Below are positions 1-5,626 of a DNA stretch of 6,122 nt, piece by piece. Below the pieces are notes generated by a model, which did no database searches, was not told the origin of the DNA, and saw only the letters and a list, made by a program, of their open reading frames with translations. Source of the stretch: Pirellulales bacterium. Its GTDB lineage: Bacteria; Planctomycetota; Planctomycetia; Pirellulales; JALHPA01. The stretch lies in contig JALHPA010000188.1 of the NCBI GenBank assembly GCA_022842745.1, forward strand, positions 1 through 6,122, given 5' to 3'. The position numbers and the translations under genes were made by a program. Within the stretch, counting starts at the first letter, position 1, and each line of letters opens with the position of its first letter.

Positions 1-845
1 GGGAAGGTACGCCGGGGCAGATGCTGGTGGCGGCCTACGATTTTGAAGGGCGGCAGCTATGGCTGGCTCAACCGGGTCCGTTCTCCAGCGTACACGGCTA
101 TTGCAGCTCCCCCATTCTCTTTGAAGATAAATTGATTGTGAACGGCGATCACGACGGCGACGCCTATCTGGTCGCGCTGCGAAAGGAGGACGGAGCGATC
201 GCCTGGAAGATTCCGCGCGAAAACAAAGTGCGGAGCTATTGCGTCCCCATCATTCGCGAGATCGACGGCCGGACGCAGATGATTCTGTCTGGCAGCAAGT
301 GCGTCGCCAGTTACGATCCGCGCGACGGTTCGCGGCATTGGATCATTGATGGTCCCACGGAGCAGTTCGTAGCCTCGCTCGTATACAATGGCAAGCTCTT
401 GTTCATGACCGCCGGGTATCCTGAGCACCACATGCTGGCGATCCGCGCGGATGGGCGCGGGAACGTCACCAAGTCGCACATCGCCTGGCGTACAAAGACG
501 GCTTGCTCGTATGTGCCGTCGCCGATTGCGGTTGGGCCGTACTTTCTCGTTACCAGCGACGGAGGGATCGGCAGTTGCTACCTGGCCGAGACTGGGGAGC
601 TATTGTGGAAGGAGCGGCTGGGGACGCACTTTAGCAGCAGCCCGGTGCTGATCGACGGTTTGGTGTATTTCACCGCGGACGATGGCACAACGACGGTGGT
701 TCGGCCCAGCGACGAATTGGACGTTGTGTCCCGCAATCGGCTTGGCGAAGGAGTATTTGCTTCTCCGGCGGTGAGCGACGGTAAGCTGTTCTACCGCGGG
801 GAGCGCCATCTGATTTGTTTGGAAGAGAGTCGCCGTCCGGGGTAA
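1..845 (+). CDS. PQQ-like beta-propeller repeat protein, C-terminal part (5' partial)
   Basis: The frame is already open at the left edge (first whole codon at 3-5) and stops at TAA 843-845, so about 281 residues are visible and the true start lies outside. The protein is built from repeating beta-strand units of the PQQ/BamB-like propeller type. Each unit has a strand ending like 'SSPVLIDGLVYF' or 'CSSPILFEDKLIV' followed by 'L..L...DG...W', seen for example in 'KEDGAIAWK', 'PRDGSRHWI' and 'ETGELLWKE'. At least five blades can be traced, with the last ending in 'KLFYRGERHLICL' close to the C-terminus. In planctomycetes such proteins are very common, usually exported, and mostly of unknown substrate; few are real PQQ dehydrogenases. 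No catalytic residues of a quinoprotein dehydrogenase can be recognised, so I infer a binding or scaffold role. The ATG at 21 is internal to the fold and not a likely start. Confidence 0.85.
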   Translation, partial: EGTPGQMLVAAYDFEGRQLWLAQPGPFSSVHGYCSSPILFEDKLIVNGDHDGDAYLVALRKEDGAIAWKIPRENKVRSYCVPIIREIDGRTQMILSGSKCVASYDPRDGSRHWIIDGPTEQFVASLVYNGKLLFMTAGYPEHHMLAIRADGRGNVTKSHIAWRTKTACSYVPSPIAVGPYFLVTSDGGIGSCYLAETGELLWKERLGTHFSSSPVLIDGLVYFTADDGTTTVVRPSDELDVVSRNRLGEGVFASPAVSDGKLFYRGERHLICLEESRRPG

Positions 846-870
846 GATCCGGATTGTCGGCGATCTTTTT
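846..870 (+). terminator. possible weak Rho-independent terminator after the propeller gene
   Basis: Immediately after the TAA of the propeller gene, GATCCG and CGG-cg-ATC can pair around a 6-nt loop with a 2-nt bulge, followed by five T residues at 866-870. The stem is short and imperfect, so this is only a candidate. If real it would separate the propeller gene from the histidine kinase that starts at 903. Confidence 0.25.
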
Positions 871-902
871 ATCGACCCTCCCGTCCTAGCGCAGCTTCCG
901 CA

Positions 903-1919
903 ATGGTTGCCCGCCGTTCTCTCAGTTGGCCGATTACGTTGGGCGTAGTGCTCATCGTGTTGGTGGTGGCGTTGACGGTGGGGTGGGTGGTCGTCACGGT
1001 CATGGCGGCGCTCGAAGGGGACGAGCCGGCATTCTATTGGACGCTGCTGGCCGTCGGGGCAACGTTCCTGGTGCTGATTCTGCTCGGGGTGGTGCTTTAT
1101 CTGTGGCTGTCGATTAAAGCGGTGCGCCTCAACCAGCGGCAGTCGAATTTCATCGACAGCGTCACACACGAGCTAAAGAGTCCGATAGCGGCGCTCAAGC
1201 TGTACTTGCAGACGCTCGACCGGCGGCAGCTTCGGCCGGAACAGGCGTCGCAGTTTTACCGGTCGATGCTGGAGGATCTGGAGCGTTTGGACAGCCTGAT
1301 CAACCATTTGTTGGACGCGGCGCGCGTGGATCGCGGTCCCATTGAAGCTCCGCTGGAGCGAGTCGACCTGGCAGCGCTGATTACGTCGGTGGCGAAGGCG
1401 ACCCGTCAAATGCACGGGGTGGGGCAGGAGGCGATCGAATTGCGCCTGCAACCGGTGTTTCTGCAAGCCCGTTCCACCGAGCTGGAGATGCTGTTTCGCA
1501 ACCTGATCGATAACGCGGTGAAGTATTCGCTTCCCAAGTCGAAAGTCGAAATCGATTTGCTCGTCGACAGCCGGGGGCGGACCATCGCCCGGATTGCGGA
1601 CAACGGGCCGGGCATCCCGATCAACTGGCGGCGAAAGATCTTCGGCCGATTCGTGCGGATGGGGAGCGAGTTGGAGCGCCGCCAAAAGGGGACCGGTCTG
1701 GGACTGTTTATTGTGCGGGAGCTGATACGCCGGATGCGCGGCAAGATCACCGTCCGGGGCCGCGGCTCGCAACGCGGTACGGTGTTTGAAGTGGAACTGC
1801 CGGGGTCGATGCAGGCGGATGTTTCGGACTCGGCGAGCGCTGCCGCAGGGGCGGCAACAGCCGGCGAGAACATGTCAGAACGCGGACAAACGACTCCCGG
1901 CACGATCTCAGCACGCTAG
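903..1919 (+). CDS. membrane sensor histidine kinase without a recognisable sensor domain
   Basis: A 338-residue histidine kinase that would autophosphorylate on His and pass the phosphate to a response regulator Asp. Two membrane helices (about residues 11-36 and 47-70) flank a loop of only about ten residues, and a short linker of about 18 residues leads to the H-box 'DSVTHELKSP', with the phospho-accepting His at 89. The ATP-binding domain has the N-box 'LFRNLIDNAVKYS' (197-209), the G1 box 'DNGPGIP' (233-239), the F-box 'IFGRF' (246-250) and the G2 box 'GTGLGL' (263-268), so it appears catalytically complete. No PAS, HAMP or large extracytoplasmic domain is visible. Residues 301-338 form an Ala/Gly/Ser-rich tail of no known role. 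ATG 903 is the only usable start: the frame is closed upstream by the TAA of the preceding gene and no other start lies between. No Shine-Dalgarno site precedes it. No response regulator is adjacent on either side, so the partner must be encoded elsewhere. Confidence 0.93.
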   Translation: MVARRSLSWPITLGVVLIVLVVALTVGWVVVTVMAALEGDEPAFYWTLLAVGATFLVLILLGVVLYLWLSIKAVRLNQRQSNFIDSVTHELKSPIAALKLYLQTLDRRQLRPEQASQFYRSMLEDLERLDSLINHLLDAARVDRGPIEAPLERVDLAALITSVAKATRQMHGVGQEAIELRLQPVFLQARSTELEMLFRNLIDNAVKYSLPKSKVEIDLLVDSRGRTIARIADNGPGIPINWRRKIFGRFVRMGSELERRQKGTGLGLFIVRELIRRMRGKITVRGRGSQRGTVFEVELPGSMQADVSDSASAAAGAATAGENMSERGQTTPGTISAR

Positions 1920-1959
1920 GCGGGACGGGCGGAATGTGGGGCTTAAGGGAAGTGACGGG

Positions 1960-2388
1960 ATGGCTGTATCACCGATCGAAGCGCCGTACCTCCGATTTGC
2001 GTTTGGGTTGTGGGTCGTGCTCGCGTAGATTCAAATCGCAGCGTCGTTTGGGAACGAGCCGCTGAGGGTTCGGGGCACTGTTGACGACGGCTCGTTCCTG
2101 CCGTGGATGATCGCCGGCCTGGCAATCTCAGCACTCATGTGGTCCGGCCCTTTTGCTGGCTGGCTGTGGCTTCGCCGAAGAAGGGCGCCGTATTCCAGAA
2201 GGTTTCCCAGATACTTTCCGTATCTTTTCGGGATGGCTCAAGTTCCACTTTTGCTGTTGATAGTGATCCTCTGTCGTGGCATAGGAATAAAGCAAGAAAG
2301 TCTGGCAGGCATGTGCGTCTTGGGCGGCGTGATTGGTTGGCCAATCGCTTGCTCCGAGTTGTGCTGGCGATTGGCTCGGGAGGAATAA
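1960..2388 (+). pseudogene. small four-helix membrane protein gene interrupted by an in-frame TAG
   Basis: I do not recognise the family. An ATG at 1960 has a good Shine-Dalgarno-like AAGGGAAG (1945-1952) seven nt upstream and opens a frame that hits TAG at 2026-2028 (codon 23), then stays open to TAA 2386-2388. Reading through gives 142 codons with membrane-like composition on both sides of the stop: helix 1 spans it (about residues 10-30, 'RFAFGLWVVLA' before and 'IQIAASF' after), helix 2 is about 48-71, then an Arg-rich cytoplasmic-type loop 'RRRRAPYSRR', helix 3 about 87-105 and helix 4 about 115-131. The stop falls in the middle of helix 1, where a single change from TGG or CAG would explain it. 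Codon use (AGA, ATA, CCA) is less GC-rich than in the neighbours. Alternatives are a sequencing error, suppression, or a shorter 93-residue protein from ATG 2107. If none of these is a gene, 1920-2534 is a 615-nt non-coding stretch. Confidence 0.45.
2051..2098. repeat. perfect 11-bp inverted repeat with a 26-nt loop
   Basis: GGAACGAGCCG at 2051-2061 is matched exactly by its reverse complement CGGCTCGTTCC at 2088-2098, and G-T wobbles could extend the stem by two pairs. No T-tract follows on either strand, so it is not an ordinary terminator. It lies between the TAG at 2026 and the possible restart codon ATG 2107 of the interrupted membrane gene, and the reading frame stays open through it. 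It could be an RNA hairpin, a REP-like palindrome or a protein-binding site; no second copy is seen in this window. Confidence 0.7.
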
Positions 2389-2434
2389 CCGCACGACTGA
2401 GCAGTTCGGCGAATGGAAAAGATCGAGCATCCAC

Positions 2435-2459
2435 GCGTGGCCGAAACGGTGCAATTTTT
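2435..2459 (+). terminator. possible weak terminator downstream of the interrupted membrane gene
   Basis: A small stem CCG-AAA-CGG (2441-2449), with weaker outer pairing to a GC at 2451-2452, is followed by T residues at 2455-2459. Just upstream lies a perfect 10-bp palindrome, CCACGCGTGG, at 2431-2440. It is placed where a transcript ending near 2388 could stop and before the likely larC promoter, but the stem is short and partly mismatched. Confidence 0.25.
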
Positions 2460-2487
2460 CGCATGGTCTCGGCTCGGGGGTGGCTCG

Positions 2488-2493
2488 TATACT
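2488..2493 (+). promoter_or_regulatory. possible -10 element for the larC transcript
   Basis: TATACT matches five of six bases of the sigma70-type -10 consensus and lies about 40 nt before the larC start. No convincing -35 hexamer is found at 16-18 nt spacing, so the site is weak evidence. It would give a leader of roughly 35 nt. Confidence 0.3.
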
Positions 2494-2534
2494 AGCCGGA
2501 CTTTCAAACGTGAGATCCGCGAGACCCGCCGTCG

Positions 2535-3737
2535 ATGAAAATTGCCTATCTTGACTGTCTGAGCGGAATCAGCGGCGATATGACGCTCGGGGCGATGGTC
2601 GATGCTGGCGTGCCTCTGGAGCAGGTGCAGGCGGGAATCGACTCGCTGGGCATATCGGGACTGCGATTGGCAGCGACTCCGGTCAAGAAGCACGGCTTTC
2701 GGGGCACGAAAATCACTGTCGAAGCGCCTCCCGAGCGGGGGCATCGGCACTTGCACCATATCCATGCGCTGATCGACGGCAGCACGCTGTCACCGCGGCA
2801 AAAGGATCTGGCGAAGCGGATTTTCGACCGGCTGGGAGAGGCCGAAGCCAGGGTGCATGGGACGACGATGCAAAAGGTCCACTTCCATGAAGTGGGGGCG
2901 GCGGATTCGATCGCGGATATTGTCGGGTCGGCGATCGCCTGGGATTTGCTCGGGGCGGAGCGGCTGTACGCCTCTCCGGTGCCGACGGGAACGGGTTTCA
3001 TCGAGATCGCCCACGGCCGGGTGAGCGTGCCTGCCCCCGCGACGGCAGAATTGCTGGTGGGAGTGCCGTTGGCGGAGTCGCGGGTGGCGGCGGAGCTGAC
3101 CACGCCGACCGGAGCGGCGATTCTGACGACGTTGGTCTCTGGATTTGGCCCGCTGCCGGCGATGACGATCGAACGGATCGGTTGGGGCGCCGGGGAACGG
3201 GACCTGGCGGAGCAGCCGAATCTATTGCGGTTGATCGTGGGGCAGGCGTCGAGTTCTGTCGCCGAACCTGTGCTGGAGTCGCTGTTGCTGCTGGAGGCCA
3301 ATTTGGACGATCTGAGCGGCGAGGCGATCGGCTATTGCCAGGAACGGCTGTGGGGGGCGGGGGCGCTGGACGTGTTCACGACTCCGATCTACATGAAGAA
3401 GAACCGGCCGGGGGTGCTTCTGTCGGTGCTCTGCGAACCGGATTCCGGAGAGGTGCTGGAAGAGATTTTGTTCCGCGAGACGACGACGCTTGGCGTGCGG
3501 CGGGGTGCGGTGTTAAGGCGAAAACTGCCCCGCAGGACGCATAGCGTGTCGACGCGGTGGGGCCAGGTTGCGGGCAAGCTGGTAAGGATGCCGAATGGCG
3601 AGACACAGTTCTCTCCCGAATTTGATGCCTGCCGGGCGATTGCCGAGGCAGAGGGCCTCCCGTGGAGGCAAGTCTTTGATGAGGCGGCGCGCGCATTTGC
3701 CGCGACGCCGGCCGAGTGGCAAATCGGTGGAGAATGA
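2535..3737 (+). CDS. larC: LarC, nickel insertion enzyme of nickel-pincer cofactor synthesis
   Basis: A 400-residue LarC (formerly DUF111 family). In characterised systems LarC is a CTP-dependent cytoplasmic enzyme that inserts nickel into the pyridinium-dithiocarboxylate mononucleotide precursor made by LarB and LarE; the cofactor serves lactate racemase LarA and its relatives. Family landmarks appear in order: 'LDCLSGISGDM' near the N-terminus (6-16), a His-rich stretch 'HRHLHHIHALID' (70-81), 'VHFHEVGAADSIADIVG' (115-131), 'HGRVSVPAPAT' (160-170), 'ELTTPTGAAIL' (187-197), then the C-terminal domain with 'LEANLDDLSGE' (253-263), 'PIYMKKNRPG' (284-293) and 'ETTTLGVRR' (315-323). Length is normal for the complete protein, and both domains are in one uninterrupted frame, unlike the two-frame larC1/larC2 of Lactobacillus plantarum. 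ATG 2535 fits the family N-terminus; the Shine-Dalgarno signal is weak. No larA, larB or larE is present in the window. The next gene follows after 39 nt and is probably co-transcribed. Confidence 0.95.
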   Translation: MKIAYLDCLSGISGDMTLGAMVDAGVPLEQVQAGIDSLGISGLRLAATPVKKHGFRGTKITVEAPPERGHRHLHHIHALIDGSTLSPRQKDLAKRIFDRLGEAEARVHGTTMQKVHFHEVGAADSIADIVGSAIAWDLLGAERLYASPVPTGTGFIEIAHGRVSVPAPATAELLVGVPLAESRVAAELTTPTGAAILTTLVSGFGPLPAMTIERIGWGAGERDLAEQPNLLRLIVGQASSSVAEPVLESLLLLEANLDDLSGEAIGYCQERLWGAGALDVFTTPIYMKKNRPGVLLSVLCEPDSGEVLEEILFRETTTLGVRRGAVLRRKLPRRTHSVSTRWGQVAGKLVRMPNGETQFSPEFDACRAIAEAEGLPWRQVFDEAARAFAATPAEWQIGGE

Positions 3738-3776
3738 TCGACGAGAGATGAGGATCGAGGGCGCGAAGGGATTCGT

Positions 3777-4493
3777 ATGCAACTGTTCGAGCGATTGGAA
3801 ACCAGCCAGGCTTTGTTTTTGGCCGGGTTGGTGCTGTTTATTCTGGGATTTGTCGCTCGCCGACGGCGGCGGCCTGCGGAGTCTCCGGGGCTTCCAAGCG
3901 TACCAGGGACCAGCGGTAATGCGGTCGCGCAGTCCGGTCGATCAGCGTTGGGGGGTGGGAGCCTAATCGATCCGGCGGTTCAGCTCCACGAGCTGGGACG
4001 AGAGATTAGCAGTCGCATCGACGCCAAGCTGAGCGCGTTGCAACATCTGATTCGACTAGCCGACGAAGCCACCGCGGGTTTGGAACAGGCGCTGCATCGA
4101 GCTCGGGATTTAGGTCTGGCGGAATTCGACCGTGGATCGGAAGCGGGGCGGGACCAAGACGGGGAAGTCCAGGAGGCGATGTGGCGGGAGTGGCCAATGG
4201 CTGAGCCACCGCGCGGCGGAATGCAGGATGCAAGCGGGAGCCGGGACCGGGGAATGATCAGCCTGGAAACCGATCGTTCGCTTGACCGAGCGACGGATGC
4301 GTCGCCGCGGACGGCGGTTCGAGCGCGGGGAACCGGTTGGTCGGCCGACGAGCTGGAGAATCCGCGCTTCGAGCGAATCTATGCGTTGGCCGACGGGGGG
4401 CTTTCGGCGACCCGGATCGCGGCGCAAACGGGGACCCAAATTGGGGAAGTGGAACTGGTGCTAAGTCTGCGTGGCAAGCGGCAGGCGAGCTGA
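3777..4493 (+). CDS. single-pass membrane protein with coiled coil and C-terminal helix-turn-helix-like segment
   Basis: A 238-residue protein of unknown function. The N-terminus carries one membrane helix (about 12-27, 'ALFLAGLVLFILGFVA') followed at once by five arginines, so the rest should be cytoplasmic. A low-complexity Gly/Ser/Pro linker (about 33-62) leads to a helical, coiled-coil-like stretch (about 66-108, Leu/Ile heptads around 'EISSRIDAKLSALQHLI'). A charged, poorly conserved-looking region follows. The C-terminus (about 197-230) reads 'IYALADGGLSATRIAAQTG' then 'GEVELVLSLR'; this pattern of helix, 'G.S...IA..TG', then 'GEVEL.L.L' resembles the small helix-turn-helix of DUF2802/DUF6115-type membrane proteins. 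The resemblance is from memory of the family pattern, so the assignment is tentative. The start ATG 3777 has an AAGGG Shine-Dalgarno site six nt upstream (3766-3770). It lies 39 nt after larC on the same strand, so co-transcription is likely, though no functional link is known. Confidence 0.8.
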   Translation: MQLFERLETSQALFLAGLVLFILGFVARRRRRPAESPGLPSVPGTSGNAVAQSGRSALGGGSLIDPAVQLHELGREISSRIDAKLSALQHLIRLADEATAGLEQALHRARDLGLAEFDRGSEAGRDQDGEVQEAMWREWPMAEPPRGGMQDASGSRDRGMISLETDRSLDRATDASPRTAVRARGTGWSADELENPRFERIYALADGGLSATRIAAQTGTQIGEVELVLSLRGKRQAS

Positions 4494-4517
4494 CCGGGGC
4501 TTACCAACTGCTGGCCA

Positions 4518-5381
4518 TCACGATGAAGCTCGCCGGACCGTCACCGCGCCGAGAGCGGCTAAGAGCAGGCCGAGCAGGAGGGTATTCGGCTCGGGCACTG
4601 GCGTGACGTCGGCGAACGTTTCGCCCCAGCGGATTTCGTCGATGCTGAACGCGCCTGAGGAGTAGATGACCAGGCCGGTGGTGGTCCCAATGTTTAACGA
4701 CTTCTGTGTACCGGTTAGCGGTTCGGCCAAGCCGGGAACGGGATTGTTGTAGAGAGTGAACAGGTCCGCGCCGGGGGTGAACTGGGCTTTAACGACCAAA
4801 AGCGAGGTCTGGCCCGACACAGGAACCAGGGAGGAGGCGATTTGATTGGAACCACCGCGGTCTTCCAGGACATAACGGCTCAACTGGCCACCCCCTGGCT
4901 TGCCAACGTAGAGGTCCGGCTCGCTGCCGATAACGTTACCGTCCAGATAGACGCCAAAAAAACCGTTGAAGGCGCCGCTGCCGACGACCCCTTCGGGGCG
5001 GACGAGGAAACTCAGATAGCGGGTGGTGGATTGAGAGGAATTGATAATCTGGGGAAAGGCGCGCGCGACGCCCGAGATTGTGCCGACCGCGATCGAGCTG
5101 ACTCGGTTTCCGCTGGTCTCTAATCCCGGATAGCTGAGCGAACCTTGGGCGATGTCGAAATTTGTGGACAGGCCGATATTGAATCCGCCTGCGAACCAAT
5201 TCTGATTGAAGCCAATTCCGCCGTTTTTGCCCACCAAATCCGACTGAACGGGGCTGTAGTCAAAGGAATCGGCGGCGATTAGGGCCGCGTGGGACATATT
5301 GGCCCTGTAGGCCGCGGCAACCACGAGCGCCAAACAGGCCCAACGGGCGAACGAACAAATTCGATTTGCAAAACCAATCAC
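4518..5381 (-). CDS. PEP-CTERM sorting domain secreted protein
   Basis: A 287-residue exported protein. The N-terminus is a signal peptide: basic residues R7 and R13, hydrophobic core about 14-24, probable cleavage after 'SHA' (30-32). The mature part begins with 'AADSFDY' and 'GKNGGIGFNQNW', an opening often seen in planctomycete PEP-CTERM proteins. The middle looks all-beta and resembles LamG-type or jelly-roll domains, with no catalytic motif that I can identify. The C-terminus is a full sorting signal: 'VPEP' (262-265), a hydrophobic helix (267-282) and 'RR' (283-284). Such proteins are processed by an exosortase and linked to surface or extracellular polymer; the exosortase is not in this window. 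The start is a GTG at 5379-5381, supported by GGAGAA (5388-5393) at good spacing and by the need to include the signal peptide; the next ATG (residue 29) would remove it. Its stop converges on the stop of the 3777-4493 gene with 24 nt between. Confidence 0.9.
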   Translation of the reverse strand: MIGFANRICSFARWACLALVVAAAYRANMSHAALIAADSFDYSPVQSDLVGKNGGIGFNQNWFAGGFNIGLSTNFDIAQGSLSYPGLETSGNRVSSIAVGTISGVARAFPQIINSSQSTTRYLSFLVRPEGVVGSGAFNGFFGVYLDGNVIGSEPDLYVGKPGGGQLSRYVLEDRGGSNQIASSLVPVSGQTSLLVVKAQFTPGADLFTLYNNPVPGLAEPLTGTQKSLNIGTTTGLVIYSSGAFSIDEIRWGETFADVTPVPEPNTLLLGLLLAALGAVTVRRASS

Positions 5382-5387
5382 AGGTGC

Positions 5388-5393
5388 TTCTCC
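5388..5393 (-). promoter_or_regulatory. Shine-Dalgarno site for the GTG-started PEP-CTERM gene
   Basis: GGAGAA on the minus strand lies six nt before GTG 5381. It is one of the clearer ribosome-binding sites in the window and decides the start in favour of GTG over the internal ATG codons. Confidence 0.65.
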
Positions 5394-5437
5394 GCAGGTG
5401 ATACGATCGCTGGGGTGTCGTGGATTAAGTCCATGCG

Positions 5438-5466
5438 ATGATAAACCGGCGGCGCGACGGTCTCAA
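5438..5466 (-). promoter_or_regulatory. sigma70-type promoter of the PEP-CTERM gene
   Basis: On the minus strand TTGAGA (5461-5466, five of six matches to TTGACA) is separated by exactly 17 nt from TATCAT (5438-5443, five of six matches to TATAAT). Transcription would begin near 5431, giving a leader of about 50 nt before GTG 5381. Hexamers, spacing and position all agree, which makes it the best promoter in the window. Confidence 0.6.
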
Positions 5467-5493
5467 GCTTTTGGTCGAACCGGGAGCAGGGTA

Positions 5494-5522
5494 ATTGCCT
5501 GGATTGCCTAGATTGGCAAATC
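5494..5522. repeat. short 9-bp tandem repeat overlapping an imperfect hairpin in the divergent control region
   Basis: Three 9-bp units follow one another: ATTGCCTGG, ATTGCCTAG and ATTGGCAAA. The last two also form an imperfect inverted repeat, GATTGCC (5502-5508) against GGCAAATC (5515-5522) with a 6-nt spacer and one extra A. It lies between the PEP-CTERM promoter and mlaE, where an operator could sit, but no regulator can be named. Confidence 0.4.
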
Positions 5523-5551
5523 GGCATGGCCGTCAAGGTTGGCTCAAGCGG

Positions 5552-5557
5552 TAGAAT
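5552..5557 (+). promoter_or_regulatory. possible -10 element for mlaE
   Basis: TAGAAT matches five of six bases of the -10 consensus, 69 nt before the mlaE start. No acceptable -35 hexamer is present at normal spacing; the nearest good match, TTGGCA at 5513-5518, is 33 nt away. Weak evidence only. Confidence 0.2.
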
Positions 5558-5626
5558 TGGGGAGCCGAAAGAGGATGAGCCGGTGTCGCGCGTTGCGCCG
5601 ACGGCTCTGCTGTCGTGGATTTTGAA

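Noticed and set aside
1173..1772. 199-codon minus-strand frame inside the histidine kinase
   Set aside because: It is antisense to conserved kinase motifs, with a His/Gln/Arg-rich product and no family resemblance.
2103..2495. 130-codon plus-strand frame starting at GTG 2103
   Set aside because: It overlaps the membrane-protein frame almost completely, and its product has no membrane pattern or recognisable motif. It also starts without a ribosome-binding site and looks like a chance frame.
2546..3301. 251-codon minus-strand frame inside larC
   Set aside because: It lies wholly within the well-supported larC gene, and its product is low-complexity Ser/Pro/Ala sequence typical of the antisense of GC-rich genes.
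2535..3737. Programmed frameshift in larC as in larC1/larC2
   Set aside because: Both domains are in one continuous frame with all family landmarks in order, so no frameshift is needed.
4494..4517. Search for a bidirectional terminator between the convergent genes
   Set aside because: The 24-nt gap and the adjacent coding ends contain no stable stem with a T-tract, so no terminator is called.
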